Assembly: GCA_001051155.2 (NCBI GenBank)
Contig: JYIP02000002.1
Location: 1,619,583 to 1,683,582, forward strand
Length of the DNA stretch: 64,000 nucleotides
DNA from: Chrysoporthe austroafricana
Taxonomy: Eukaryota > Ascomycota > Sordariomycetes > Diaporthales > Cryphonectriaceae
Reading direction: 5' to 3'
Below, piece after piece: positions 10,616 through 23,717 of this stretch (the stretch's first letter is position 1; every line of letters begins with the position of its first letter). Made by a program: the position numbers and the translations under genes. The notes under the pieces are model-generated. The model was not told the DNA's origin. It searched no databases and saw only the letters and a list, made by a program, of their open reading frames with translations.

Positions 10616-12840
10616 GGTGATCGGGGCATCAAGACACAGGCGAGTCCTCTGAGACGCGGCCGGTCCCCTTTAGGACAGGGTCCTCGAGGCGAGGGGGTCC
10701 GCGCCAGAACGACCTGCGCGCGGAACGCTGACACTGGAGCCGTCTTGAGATGCTAGAAAATCGTGATTGGGATAGATAGTTGACCAAAAAAGGAAGGGGT
10801 AAAATAAAGATCGGTGGCAGCCCAGGAATGTCTGGGTTGAGACCGCCGGGGGTGTCAGCGTCGGGCAGATGCGGACGGCGACAGGGATTGAGGCTGGGAC
10901 CAGGCAGGGCAAGGGATCGTCAACATTGAGAGAGAAGCCACGAATGAAGGCGCTCTATGCCAAAAAAGTAATAGGGCCTTCAGAGGTGGACGACAAGACC
11001 CGCAAGGCTGAGGATGTGTTTCTGAAGCCTCGTGTGGTCGCCCGGCCGGAGGGTTAGCTGCCTTGCGCCGACCGTGCCCCGTGGCTCCTCCGTCACGGGA
11101 CCAGCACCTGAAGGGCCAACGCAGGATGGCGTGCGCTCCGCGAGGCCGGTCTGACGGGTCTATGAGGTGCGCCAACGGTGTCGAACCGTGCGCACGGCGT
11201 TGCAGGCGAGATATCGCGGGATGGGGATGGCCGCTTGATGAGACGAAGACCACGGGAGTTGAGCTGAGAGGGAACGACTGAGGTCGCCGGTTCAGCCACT
11301 GCTGCGACTGCACCACTCGGGCCTGCCCTGCCCCGCCCCAGTCTCGTTACGGCTAAAACTCGGCCCGGGGAGTCAGTCGCATCTGGGAAGGCGCCCAGAG
11401 CTGACTGAGCAAGCTCACTGACCTGACTCTCGACTCTTGTCTCTGACGTCCGCCGTGGTACATCGTCGATGCCGTCAGACCAGGCCCACTGCTTGCATAT
11501 ATACCTCTAGGTGGACGGACGGCCGGCCACGTCATGCCAGCAGCAGCAGCAGATCGCACGGTGCCCACCAGCGGCGGGCAGGCCAGCTCGTAAGCCATAC
11601 GGAGGAAATAATACTGGCCTGCAGCAGAGGCTTGCAAGAATGAGCATGAGCAGTACGCGTCCGTGGGTGCCACGCATTCATCACTGTGTTTTATGGAAGA
11701 AGGCTCCCGCCATGTCTCATATCTCATCGAGTAATGTGCTATACGGGGGTCGTACACGCAGAAGCAACGCTCGACGACGAAAGAAAAGACAAGCAGAGAT
11801 CAACGATCCCGTCCAGACACGGCCCCCTGCAAGGACGGCCGGGACGGCTTGACGCGTGAGAGAACACCGGTAAACGAGGCTAGATGCAGGCTCGTCATGA
11901 CGAGGGAGCAGGACGAGTATCAGAATGAGCTCAAGAGAGGGACGAAGACCGTCCCGAGCCGACAGTTGTCGACAGCCCTCACAGTGAAACAAATGAAATC
12001 CACTCCAACAGTAATACCGCGAATACCTTGGGACGGGCAGGGCGACGGGCAGCGACTGAGAAGTATCAAAGCTGGCACCGTCGGCAGCTGCCCGGAGAGG
12101 GCCGCGGGCGACACGAGCTCGTGGGCCCGCACATGCGCGAGATCTGCCGAGCTGGCGGTGGCAGCCCTGAGGAGAGGGACGCAGGGTACGGATCCGGGCA
12201 GCGACGAGAGGTAGATGAAGGATGAAAGAAGGACGTGGGGTGCCAGGGAGCGGGAGAAGTGGGCGAGGCCTGGTTTTAAACCACCAGCCAGGAGGGGATG
12301 CACTAACAATTTCGACCTACCAGCATGCCCGCCGTGCCGCCCACTGCCGCCCACCACGAGTGGCCACTCACACGCCATAGTATACATTCATCCGGATTAC
12401 GGAGCAACCAGAGGAACCCTCAGCTCCCGTCCTCTGTTGTCGAGAAGCCGTCCGCTGCAACTGGAAGCTCAGCTGGTGGCATCTCGCGCCCTTCGACAGA
12501 CCCTGACTCTTGGCCGCCTGTGCCTGTTCTATTCCTCTGCCATCCGAAATGTCTTCTGCCACCTCTAGAGCTTCGACGCTTCCGATGTGAGCCAGCCCGC
12601 ACGAATATGTTGGTTCTTCGGCCAACCACCTCCACCATCGCGTCCTTGTCTGCCGGGAGAAGAAGAAGAAGCAGCCGAAGCCGCCGCCCAACAGCCCCTC
12701 CTCTGCGTCCCAACAGCGACAGGACGACCCCGCCGTAGCGCGCGGCGCATCACCTCTCAGCATCGACCCTCTGCCCTCCCACGTGCGCCGCCTCTGCCCG
12801 TCGCAGGGCGCCACAGCACACAGCAAGGAAAGGAAGGAAG
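10616..12840. promoter_or_regulatory. Divergent intergenic region, zinc-knuckle gene / phosphatase
   Basis: 2.2 kb between two start codons. The last 250 nt before the phosphatase are C/T-rich with short polypyrimidine runs. Several GC-driven open frames on both strands lack motifs. No gene seen. Confidence 0.5.
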
Positions 12841-13981
12841 ATGCCAGGCCTGCCAGCTTCGGTCGACCTGGACGAGTGCATATCGCGCCTCTACAAGAAG
12901 GAACTCCTCGCCGAGTCGGTCATCGAGGCAATATGCGCCAAGACGAAGGAGCTGCTCATGCGCGAGAGCAACGTCGTCCACGTGCGCGCGCCTGTCACCG
13001 TCGTCGGCGACATACACGGGCAGTTCTTCGACCTGATCGAGATATTCAGGATAGGAGGCTGGTGTCCCGATACCAACTACCTGTTTCTGGGTGCGCCCTC
13101 CTCCTCTTCCCTCCCTCTTCTTCCCTGCTCGTCTGTTCGACGGGTCGCCAGATGACACATGCTTACAGCTCACGACGACGACAGGCGACTATGTAGACCG
13201 CGGCATGTTCAGCGTTGAAACCATTTCCCTTCTTGTCTGTTTGAAATTGAGATACCCCAACCGAGTGCATTTGATCCGCGGCAACCACGAGTCGCGCGGC
13301 GTCACACAGTCCTACGGTTTCTACACAGAATGCTCACGCAAGTACGGGAACGCGAATGTGTGGCACTACTTCACCGACATGTTCGACTTCTTGACCCTCA
13401 GCGTCGTGATAAATGACCAGATATTCTGCGTACACGGAGGTCAGCCACCGCCCCCCCCCCCCAAAACTTCAACCCACGGTGTCAGGCATGGAGATCAGCG
13501 CTGACATGAAGACTGCGAGACAGGCCTCTCTCCCTCCATCCACTCCATCGACCAGATCAAGATTATAGACCGTTTCCGCGAGATCCCTCACGAGGGGCCC
13601 ATGGCCGACCTGGTCTGGTCCGACCCGGACTCGGAGCGCGACGAGTTCTCGCTCAGCCCCCGCGGTGCAGGGTACACCTTCGGCGCGCAGGTGGTACGCA
13701 AGTTCCTAGAGGTCAACTCGATGAACCACATCCTCCGCGCGCACCAGCTGTGCCAAGAGGGCTTTCAGGTGCTGTACGACGACAAGCTGAGCACGGTGTG
13801 GAGCGCGCCCAACTATTGCTACCGGTGCGGCAACATGGCGAGCGTGCTGGAAGTCAGCGACACCGGCGAGCGGTTCTTTAATGTCTTTGCCGCTGCGCCC
13901 GAGAATGACCTCCATAAGGACCTGCAGCAGGGTGCCGAGAAGGGGCCCGACGGCGGCGCGCTGCCGGATTATTTCTTGTAG
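12841..13981 (+). CDS. PPG1: PPG1-type Ser/Thr protein phosphatase catalytic subunit (PP2A family)
   Basis: Metal-dependent protein phosphatase. Exons 12841-13090, 13185-13439 and 13524-13981 give 320 residues; introns are 94 and 84 nt, the second with a C-run. All family signatures are present: GDIHGQF, GDYVDRG (split by intron 1), RGNHESR, HGGLSPS (split by intron 2), [22 protein letters not shown] and the C-terminal DYFL, which is the carboxymethylation motif of PP2A-like enzymes. SRLYKKELL at the start, [24 protein letters not shown] and RAHQLCQEG match yeast Ppg1 as I remember it better than PP2A, PP4 or PP6. Yeast Ppg1 works with the Far (STRIPAK-like) complex; a similar role here is inference. 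Confidence 0.92.
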
Positions 13982-14833
13982 AGACAATGGTCCGACCAGA
14001 GGATGGGTTTAAGAGAACGGATGCTCGTTTTCTGCCTTGCGTACTTCAGTCTTTCCAGACATTACACAGCCGTCTCTCAGGGGGAGGGGCTAGGTTAAGA
14101 CGTAGCTTCATGTACGAATCGCTGTCGAGACAGCTGGCAGCAATTTACATACACAATTACAGGAACGATATTCAGGCCGATACCTGGTAGAGTCAATATC
14201 AGGAGGCAGTACAAAGCAAACATTGAAATCCCTACCTATACTTCCAAACCCTCGGAAAAGGGCTGGAAGATCTTTGCACGAGGAACCTCCAAACTATCAC
14301 CCGTACCACTAATTGCATCAGGATTCTGCCTCGTCCCTAGGACAGCGGGCGTACTGATATCATCAACAGTCTAAAAACTCTTGATCCCACCGAAAGCCTT
14401 GAGGTGCATATGGGTCTACATCCAGGGGGTGGCTTGAAGGACCGTGGGCTTACGTCTCGTGCGATATCCATCGTCCCGCAAGAGCATCTTATCTGAGACA
14501 TCCTGCTGCGGGAGTGGCCTGTGCCGGAGCCTTCAAAAAGCTTGTCTCGGTCGGAGTTCCTCTAGCACATCGCCGAGACTCGGGTTGGATGGAGGTCGTG
14601 AAGCCTAGAACATCTCCTAGCTCCAGAGGTGGTCATAACATTGAGGATTCCCGTCCGGGGAGACCGGCCGAAGACCACACCACGACGACGGAGCATGGGG
14701 GGCGGAATGAACATCAGATTATGAGACTTGCCCTTTCTACTCTTCAGACCTTGTCTAGATTTTCTCAACATAGCAGGCACCCGGTTGGGTGGAGATTTTC
14801 CATCCCAGGACAGAGACACGTGCAGGCGGACGA
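13982..14833. other. Convergent intergenic region
   Basis: 3' flanks of the phosphatase and Rho-GDI genes. No open frame with family character; no repeat seen. Confidence 0.5.
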
Positions 14834-16767
14834 TTACTCCCAGTCCTTGGCGATGTCGAACGACCACTCAAACTTCAGGTGCTCCTTCTTGTCATCGTCG
14901 ACAAACGACGAGACAGCGTTGTAGTGGCCGCGGGCGAGCATGCCGGAGGGGGCTTCCTCCTCGTTGACTGTGCAGTGACGTTAGCATCCCGTCCCGAGCG
15001 TAGAAAAGAGTAAAGCTGTTCGAGGCCTGTGAGCATACACTTCTTGGTGTAGAGGGGCGTCTTGTCGGTGTTGGGGGCGTATGAGCCCTGTGTCTCCCGT
15101 GTCAGCAGCTGTCCGTATGGGAACATGTTAGATTGGGGGCCTCACGATCATCTCGCTGTCCTTAGACACCTTGATGCCCTTGCGCTTGACGATCTGCACG
15201 TAGTGCAGGCCGCTAAGGACCTCGTGCTGGACCTTGAACGTGGCGGACATGGTGAACTTGGCGCCCTCCTTGATCTTGAAGGGCTTGTCCTTCAGGGTGT
15301 GCTCGGAGCCCGGGGAACCAAGGTCGATGGTGATGGGTGGGCGGCCGGGCGAGTCCATGGTGAGGGAGTGGATGATGCAGACGCGCGGGTCGTTGGGGTC
15401 GCTAAGGTCGTTGCCGCCGGTCAGGCCGAGGGACTCCTTGTAGCGCTGAAGTGACTCGTCGTTCTGGTCTGCGGAGGAGGCCCGGCGGCCGTGTCAGTAA
15501 CGGAGTGCATCTGTGCGGCATGGATGCGCCCTATGAGAAGGGAAGGTGGGCCTGAACGGGGACGGTCGCTTGGGTGGGGACGTGGGTCTGGCCTTGAGGA
15601 TGCCCTCGGCGTCGTCGACGGGATGCTGGAGGCCTTGGCATAGCTGCTTGGGTTGGACATCTCGTGATGATGTTGTCGTTGGCAAGGTTGGTGGGAAAGC
15701 TGGGTAGGCATGACGGGAGCTGGAAGGGGTATATCCCAGGCGACAACATCCCAGAGTGGGCCCGCCTGGTTTGGGTATGAGGTCGCCTGTGATTAGTGAT
15801 GGAACCCATGGAAAACCACTCGGTCAACAGTTATCTCGCATCCAGCGAAAGCCTGGAGGAGTACCAAAGCTGGAGCCTGGAAGGGGGTGTGGGACGTTGG
15901 CTGCCCACGTTGGAGGAGAACATGTAGTGGTAACCTTGTGTCAAGTCCTGTGTACCACAGGGAAGGGCAACAGGGAGGGGCACCGACATGAGAAGGTCGG
16001 TCACTCCACGGGACACAATCGATTCTCCCACTGGGGAGGATGGATGCCCTAAGGACATAGCAATTATCCACAGATGTTAACGATTATGCCGAGGGGAGGA
16101 TATCGGTGACGATGCTGACTGTCCTGCTGTGGGACCATCCCGCTATCCCATAGGAGGCTACCCAGAAGGAGAGTATCGAGTACCCCACTGGAACAAAGCC
16201 ATATTGACTGTCCTGCAGCAGTATGTCGATCATCCCACAGGGGTATGTCAAGGCGAGGCTGTTGGGTATCATATTGGAGAAAATCCAAGGAGACACCAGC
16301 TATCCCCACGGCATCAGGCTTATACACCACACCGCCTCTCCCGAGGACGGTAGCCATTATGCCCCTAGGACACGCCGGGTCGGCCCAGGAGAGGGCAGCC
16401 ACAGTACTGTCCATTCACCGAGAAAGGCGCCGGGAGGGGAAGAGGGCATCTGCTAGACCATATTCGCTAGTCGCACAGAGAGGCTGCCGGGAAGAATGTC
16501 TGGTCGTATCCCCTGGACGAGAACGCGGAGAGAGGATGGGCTGTAGACATGAAGCACTTGCTCGCTCTGCTGGTGAGGCTGGCCCGGTGCTTGCAATGAG
16601 TCCATTGCCCAGAGCCCCCTTCAGCTAATAGAGTGCCCTGGGGGAAGAGGATGAGAGACTGCAGACATACCCATCTGTTGATACTCAGCGAGGCTCTGCT
16701 TGGGCTGAGACAGCTTGTAGCCCTGAGTCTCCTCCGGCATGGTGTCGTCATCGTGGTGAGAGGCCAT
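14834..16767 (-). CDS. RDI1: Rho GDP-dissociation inhibitor
   Basis: Cytosolic chaperone that extracts prenylated Rho/Cdc42 GTPases from membranes. Exons (minus): 16671-16767, 15146-15468, 15039-15087 and 14834-14967, giving 200 residues, normal for the family. The acidic start ([18 protein letters not shown]) is followed by [22 protein letters not shown] across intron 1, then [72 protein letters not shown] and the terminal [11 protein letters not shown]. The exon 3 donor is gtatgc, not the overlapping gtgtat two bases earlier, because only the former keeps frame into FNEEEAPSG. Intron 1 is 1,202 nt; the other two are 58 and 71 nt. Confidence 0.92.
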
Positions 16768-18863
16768 GTTGGCGGGCTCTGTCGCTGAGGAAGAAGATGA
16801 TGCTGTTGCGGGCGGCTGAAGTGCGTTGCGACGGCAGGAATGCGCACTCGAGGTGTCGATACGGTGAGCGATATGCAGTGTCCACAAAGGAGGCCGCTGG
16901 CGATGTCAACACATTTATTCTCCCAGCCTGGTGAGGGGCAGCTGTCGGCCAGAAGCATAGGCCGTGGGGCGGTCCAGGTCGATGGTGGGGTCCATGCTGT
17001 CGACAACGCAGCCGGGACGCCTGCATGATTGGCCGGGACCTTGCTGTCCTGGAACGGCTGGGCCGGGACTCTGATGCAGATACGGAGACGACTCGGGTTG
17101 CTCCTGTCACTCCACCCCAAGGACCGATCCCGTTACCGCAGCGCAGTACCAACTGCACTGAGGGAGAGCATCCTGAGCGTAGTCCTCTGACCCCCCCCCC
17201 CAGATCGAGGCAGAGGAGTCGAGGCGGGCTGGCAGGCAGGCGGACGAGGCCTCTGCTACTGAGGAGGGGGGCCCGCAGAGGTTTAGCTCCCCTATTTAGC
17301 CACCCTCGCCTAACCGGGAGCCGGTCACCGGTGTACGGGGGGAAGTATACATCGCATCTCCCATATCACAGTCCGGACCCTCCGAGGAGCTCTGTGAGCC
17401 TCTGGCCGCGTATCGATCACCGTGCCCTCCGTGTCGAGAACGAGTCTTGCCAGCCATCTGCAGATGGCGGCGCCCAGCCAGGGAAATCGCCCAGACCGCA
17501 GAGATGGGACGACTTCTGACGAATCTCTCCCGGTCCCTGCTGCGCCAATCCAGTCCGCCCAAAGCACCCCCACCGGCTCTTGCAGCCTTACCTACATACC
17601 ATAGTAGTGCCATAGTACCATGGTGGCATGCTTGGCTCTGCTGGGTACCGGCCGAGACACCCGCAGCGTGAGGCGTTCCTGGCCTGCCCAAGGATGGTGG
17701 TGCCTCTAGCGCGGCGGATGAGTGGCCCAGCTCGGCCCCTGGTTGGTGCCGTGTCGCCTGGAGCTTGGGCTTCGGCCGGGATCTCTCCGAGGTTGGGCTC
17801 GGGCCTGCTGCGCAATGCTTGGGCGGAGGATGGGCTTCCTTCAGCGGGCGGGACACCCTTCTCATGATATCGTCGTGACGCCTGCTTCTCGAGCCGAGCA
17901 GCAAGTCCGCACTGATAAGTAGCGTGCAGGAGAATGAGGGGAGCGCGGAAAGTGGTCCGAGCTGCAGTGCCCATGGGTCACCTGCGCCTGATAAAACTGG
18001 ATCCGGCAAGCTGATGAGGCCTGCTAGTGACTACGCCCGTCTGTGTGGTGAAGACTGCGGGCGCGGGGGTCTCGGATATCTGGAAGTATCGCGCTCGAAT
18101 CCCTACCTTCCCCAGAGCGCCCAGGAAGAGGCTCGATCTCCTCCTTCGCGGGCGCGAGAAGGGGTCCTCGGGCCCCTCCCCCCAGTCCGTTATTAGGTCC
18201 CCTAACGACTTCTGACATTCTCCCTACCACATCGTCAATTGCCGACTTCTGGGCAGAGTATACGGTCGCCGGGCGCACATGCCACGAATTGTTTGAGAAA
18301 AAAACACAATCCTACGTCTTGTTAATGGTTCATGTTTTCACTGTCTCGCTAGAAAGAATACACAGAAGCACCTACCCACCGTCGACCCCCTTTTTCAGCG
18401 GCCCCCCAATCTGATCTCTGGCGCTCCACCCAAAAAGTAGCGCGTAGTCCGTCCACTGCTGCGCAAATTCCCCCTAAGCTTCACCCAACCTCTACCAGCC
18501 GACCCTGCCGACAAAGCAATCTGTCGCGGGTTTCAGTTCGAGTCGATCGCAGAAGGCACGTCGCCTAGGCACTACCAGCCAGCCAACGCAGAGCCAGAGC
18601 CGTCCGGAGCGCGCGCGTCCTGACCTGCGTCCCCCGCTCGGTGTTGACTCGGAACCTTCCGACTTTGACATCTCCGCTGTCGCATCGCGACCTGTCGAGA
18701 ATCAACAGCCCCTTCGAGGACCTCGACCCTGCCCAGGCACCCGCCACCGCCGCGACCCTTAAGCTTCGGCAGCACCCAACAGCGCGCCTCTGCGAACTTC
18801 AATACCTCGGCAGCCAATCGTCCTGACGCGATCCGCACGCCGGCGCACCAGCTCCTTGCGACC
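16768..18863. promoter_or_regulatory. Divergent intergenic region, RDI1 / BQT4
   Basis: 2.1 kb, GC-rich, with open frames of up to 237 codons on both strands. These are Ser/Pro/Arg-rich, mutually overlapping and without domain motifs. There is a C-run near 17190-17200. The segment 18200-18860 looks like a 5' leader of BQT4. Confidence 0.5.
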
Positions 18864-20284
18864 ATGGCGCCATCACGAGACAGGAACCTGCCCCAGAGGC
18901 GCAACCCACTCATCATCGGGCCAGCGCCAGACTGTAAGGCCCAGCTGTTTTCGCGAGGCTGTCCGCCCCGTAGAGGAGCTAACCTCGTTCCCCCCCAGGT
19001 CATGAGCTCGCCGCTAAGCGCCGCCTCGGCCAGACACAGCTGACCGCCAAGATGGTCGCGACTGTTCCTGGCGCAGAGGTCGACCCGACGACCCTCGGTA
19101 TCTTCGACTACGCGCACCTTCGCGCGCCCCTTCCCAAGGGTATTGTCTCCGGCATCTTCAAGTCGAGCCCCAACAGCTACTTCCTCATGCGCCGCAGTCA
19201 CGACGGCTTTGTGTCCGCGACTGGCATGTTTAAGGCAACTTTCCCGTACGCCACGGCCGAGGAAGAGGAAGCGGAACGGCGCTTCATCAAGTCTCTCTCG
19301 GACACCAGTCCCGAGGAGACCGCTGGCAACGTCTGGATCCCGCCCGAGTCTTCCCTCGTCCTGGCCGACGAGTATGGCATCAAGCCCTGGATCCAGGCTC
19401 TCCTGGACCCGGCCGAGATTCAGACCTCGAACTCCTCGTTCGACGCCAGTCCCCAGAAGAGGATCAATCCTCCTCCCAAGTTCATCTTCCGCGGTGCTTC
19501 CCCGACCACACTGATCCCGCCCACGCCCTCGCGGAGCACCCGCAGCCGGCGATCTGCCAGCCCCTCCAAGAGCACCGCAACCCGACGCGGCACTGCGAGC
19601 CCGCGTAAGCGCTCCACCAGGATAACAGCCTCGCAGGTGGACGCGAGCGAGACCTCCGGCAGCAGCCGCAAGCCGTCGCTGACCAATGGCGACATCCCGG
19701 TCCTGGTGCCAGGCGAGCCTCTCAAGGCGGAGGACGTCAAGATCGAGGCGGGCGAGAGGGAACCGCAGCCGGTGCTTGAGCCCGTGGAGGAGGAGCCGAA
19801 GGTCAAGGTGAACATCCACCAAGAAATCAAGACCGAGGAGGATGGCACTGCGGTTAAGCACACCAACTTCGAACTGGAGGTGCCCTTCTCGGCGGGCATA
19901 CCCAGCCCGGACGACGCGAGGCAGATGATCGAGGAGGCTAGAAACATGGTCAGTGCTGCTGAAGCCGAGGCATCCTCAGTCAAGCCGACCGCCAAGGCGG
20001 CCAAGGGCAAGCGCAAGGCGGAGGAGTTCGAGGCCGACAACGAGGCCGAGGACGGCGCGGAGAACGGAGAGGGCAGCGCTACCGTACAGCCGCGCACAAA
20101 GAGGGCCAAGACCCAAATTGAAGTGCGCAAGCAGAAAGTCAGGAGGCGCGCCCTCTGGGGCATCTCACTGACGCTTGCAGCCGGGGCAGCTGGGTGAGTC
20201 GGTCCAGACCCAGATCATCATCGGGGCTACCATTGCTAACAGCAGAGCAGTATTCTGGCACCCTACGCGGCGAACTTCTTGTGA
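18864..20284 (+). CDS. BQT4: Bqt4-like APSES/KilA-N protein with C-terminal membrane anchor
   Basis: In fission yeast, Bqt4 tethers telomeres to the inner nuclear membrane. Exons 18864-18933, 18999-20193 and 20251-20284 give 432 residues; introns are 65 and 57 nt with CTAAC branch points. The APSES/KilA-N-like domain spans about residues 55-165: FLMRRSHDGFVSATGMFKATFP, then VWIPPESSLVLADEYGIKPWIQALLDP. A disordered Ser/Arg- and Glu-rich middle with basic NLS-like clusters follows (GKRKAEEF, RTKRAKT). The last exon completes a hydrophobic anchor (ALWGISLTLAAGAAG plus ILAPYAANFL) that runs to the C-terminus. A DNA-binding-like fold plus terminal anchor is the Bqt4 layout rather than that of a soluble APSES transcription factor. 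The telomere role is by family. Confidence 0.85.
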
Positions 20285-21507
20285 GGACATCCGGTTGAAT
20301 GGGCGGGAGACGTGTTTCGTATGGGCTGCTGGGGGGAACAAAGGCGAAGTCACTGGACACGAACAGGACCCTTACTATCGACTTGGATTAGAGTTCTGGA
20401 TAGGGCGTTCCCGTCCCAGCGGGGAGGTGACTGCCTGCTCAGCGGCACACCTCTGGTGTACTGTTCTTCTCGATGGACGCACATGATGTAGCATCATGAT
20501 CGTGCCTCACTCTCACTTGATCGTCGATTCGTTCTCCACCGATTATGTAGGGGCGGGAGTTGAGTGGGTAAAGGCGAGGCACGGACGGCTGTAACTGTAA
20601 TTACAACTATTATCAGGTCTTGTATTAGGTCTTACACCCAGCCGCCTGGCTCTCTCTCATGCCTCCTCCTGACCGTGTGTTGGAAATGGCACCGCCCTGG
20701 CCATCGTGCCTTGACCGACCACTGCCTGTGTCTGTCAAGCTTTGTCGCTCCTACCAAATGGGATGAGAAGGGGGCGCAGTAGAGGATTGGTGGCTCAAGT
20801 GTTCCTCCATATGCGATGACATTTCATACTGAACCGGATGCCTACGCAGTTGAGGACTGAAATTTGAGTTGTTTATCCTATGAACGTGTATAGAGATATT
20901 AAGTGTCGTGGGAGGCCAGTCAGTATGAGGCCGCAAGGATGTGCTACAGCAGCGTTGCGCCTCTGCCGCCCACCCACTAACATGATTTGTCTTCTTATTC
21001 CCGTCGCTTGGCCCTGGGGTTCCCACCGAAAGACCAGGTGCTTATTTTCCCACTAAAATTTTTCTCCTGCCCTTCCTCCCTTCCAGGTTCGCAACCCTAC
21101 CGAGAGCAAAACCTCCATCTATGATCGAGGTGGTCTGGATCACGAGGTGTAGGGGCTCATCTTCTGAGAAGAAGCCAGATACCATACTGCATTCATGAGG
21201 TAAGAGCAGGTAAGTTCAGTTCGGCGGCGCTGGTCCAAGGCAGGTCGGCCGGCGACGATCCGCCCTGCTCTCCGCAGCGTATTGGTGCATGGCTGATCAC
21301 GGCTGCGTGTTCCCCCAACATGCGGCAATGGGCGGCTTTTCTGAGCTACCCCTCGCTGCTCAACCGTGTGCGGCGGCGGGCGGGCGAGTGACCTCGGGAA
21401 TGGAGCTGGGCTGCGTTACCCAAAAACAACACCTACAAAATGCTTCCCACCGACCTCTCGAGAGGTGACAGGCGTTCCTCTCTTCTCGCAGCTGACACAC
21501 AGACACG
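20285..21507. other. Intergenic, BQT4 to 3-hydroxyisobutyrate dehydrogenase
   Basis: 1.2 kb with mixed composition. The last 150 nt form the probable 5' leader of the dehydrogenase. No coding motif recognised. Confidence 0.5.
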
Positions 21508-22838
21508 ATGCGGCCGATTTCCACATCATGGGGCCGGCTGGGCCTGCAGCGGCGCTGCTTCTCGTCTACGCCGCGGCGGCTGGACAGCTACGCCTTCATC
21601 GGCCTGGGCCAGATGGTGAGCAGCAGCCCTCCTGGGTCTCCCGACCGAGGCCGCGGATAGAGGCTGATGACATGGGAACTGCAGGGCTTCCACATGGCCA
21701 AGAACCTCCAGGCAACACTCTCCCCCAAGGACAGCGTCAGCCTGTTTGACATCAACCGAGATGCGGTGCAGAAGCTGGCTGCGGAGATGGAGGCGTCCCA
21801 CGCCGGAGGAGCATCTGTTGCCCTGGCTCCCAGCGCAGCAGATGCCTCCAAGGATGCTGTACGTATACACTTTGCTTCCTCGTCTTCGCTCTTCCACCAA
21901 TCCTCTTCCCCCTGCTGGGAATTGTTACATGATGAGCAAAATTATCCTATCTATGATTCAAGTTGGGGTCAGCTTGCTGGCCCTCCTGTGATTATCAATA
22001 CATACAAAGCCAATCCTCTGAAGTTCCTTCACCAAGTTTATCTTCTCTCTAGAAGTCCGCACGTTTCTCTGGCAGTCTTGCTGACGCTGCGGCCTCGCTA
22101 CAGGATGTCGTGATCACCGCCCTCCCCGAGCCGAGCCACGTCAAATCCGTCTACGCCTCCATCCTCGAGGCAGACTTCAGCCCCCGAGCCGGGCCACGCA
22201 TCTTCATAGACTGTTCCACGATTGACCCCTCCTCCTCACAAGAGGTAGCCGCGTCGGTCGCGAGGGCCTTCCCAGAAGGAACAGCCCACTTTGTAGACGC
22301 GCCCATGTCTGGCGGGATCGTGGGCGCCGCAGCAGGCACCCTCACCTTCATGCTCGGTGCGCCCAAGGAGGTCGTGCCCCGGGTCGAGCCCATACTCCTG
22401 CGCATGGGTAAGGCCGTCTTCCACTGCGGGAGGCAAGGGACGGGCCTGTCCGCCAAGCTGGCGAACAACTACCTCCTCGCGATCAACAATATCGCGACCG
22501 CCGAGGCCATGAACCTGGGCATGCGGTGGGGCCTGGACCCCAAGGTGCTCGCCGGCGTGATCAACGTGAGCACGGGGCGGTGCTGGCCGAGCGAGGTGAA
22601 CAACCCGGTGAGGGGCGTCACGGAGAAGGCGCCGGCCAACCGGGACTACGCGGGCGGGTTTGGCATCTCGCTCATGCGGAAGGATCTCAGGCTGGCCATG
22701 GTCGCCGCGCGGGAGGCGCGCGCGCGGCTGGAGCTTGCGGAGAGCGCGAGGGAGCTGTACGAGGCTGCCGAGAAAGACGAGGCGTGCAAGGGGCGGGACT
22801 TCAGCGTGGTCTATAGGTACCTGGGCGGAAAGGAATGA
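21508..22838 (+). CDS. 3-hydroxyisobutyrate dehydrogenase, mitochondrial
   Basis: NAD-dependent oxidation of 3-hydroxyisobutyrate to methylmalonate semialdehyde in valine breakdown. Exons 21508-21615, 21685-21858 and 22104-22838, all phase 0, give 338 residues; introns are 69 and 245 nt. The first exon encodes an Arg/Ser-rich presequence (MRPISTSWGRLGLQRRCFSS), then the Rossmann start YAFIGLGQM, joined to GFHMAKNL after splicing. Also visible: VVITALPEPSHV, FIDCSTIDPSS, the substrate loop DAPMSGGIVGAAAGTL, GTGLSAKLANNYLLAI with the catalytic lysine, and GFGISLMRKDLRLA. The second intron is long for this window but has a CTGAC branch site and ctacag acceptor, and no residues appear to be missing. 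Confidence 0.94.
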
Positions 22839-23717
22839 GCAGCAAGCATACTTATCACCCACTGGGCCTCCGACTATTCCGTGTATCGGCGTCGCGTTTA
22901 ACTGATCGTCCGCACCATCATGGTACTCCCAAACTGCCAGAGGAGGATGGGCGATGAGGAGGCCGTGCGTCCAGTGGTTGTGTGCGCTGACCAGAAGTAT
23001 TGAGGCTACAGGCAATGTCCATCTAACTGGAAGGCTGCTGGCGGATTTCGGTGATGCTTCCGAAGCCAAGTCCGTCGCAGCCCCCGTGACCGTCTACGCA
23101 AGTGTGCACACTCGGGGAGATCTTTCCGGGCCTGCACGAGATTGGGTCGGAGCGATGCAGATCCGGGAGGAGAGAGACCCACCCCTACCTGCGCCATCTG
23201 GGGCCAAAGACACTCCACCTCCAACGACTTCTTCGCTAGGGGACGTAGGCAATCGCGCAGAGGATGCCGCTTTAGGACAGGTGAGATTATGTGGGAGGTT
23301 GTGGGATAAAATGTGCCCCTCGTACAAAAGGACTTTTGCCACTATTGGCGGGTCCCATACCTCCATCCCCTACCTCTTGGGCCCTCGTACCGTCTGCGCG
23401 GTAGGATCATGCAGGTAGGTTTGCGTATTTTGTCGGACTCGTCTACATCTGGCGACATCCGTACAAAGTGGTGCCCTTTCGCTTCTCTCCCGTTACTCTT
23501 TATATTGACACTCCGTCTGTTGCTGTCACTTCATCGCTTCTAGCCGCTCGAGGGGCTCGGGGCCGGGCATTGTCAGTCTCTTGTATCCCAAGTGGCTTGA
23601 TTCTCTGTGGGAAGTAATTGGGAAAGCCTCCTTTGTCCAACCGTACCGACTCGACCGAGCACTCCTCCGGTAACAGCCAGGCTGGCGCCTACGTGGGCGG
23701 AGCCAGCACTCTCCACG
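22839..23717. other. Intergenic, dehydrogenase to RTA1-like gene
   Basis: 0.9 kb with short overlapping frames on both strands and no family motif. An in-frame ATG at 23607 could extend the RTA1-like protein, but the added residues are Thr/Pro-rich and unlike a membrane-protein start. Confidence 0.5.

Noticed and set aside
15035..15040. gtgtat as donor of RDI1 exon 3
   Set aside because: It shifts the frame of the last exon; the overlapping gtatgc two bases on restores the conserved [11 protein letters not shown] join.
17296..18009. 237-codon minus-strand frame between RDI1 and BQT4
   Set aside because: Low-complexity Ser/Pro/Arg composition, overlaps several other frames, no motif, lies in a divergent promoter.
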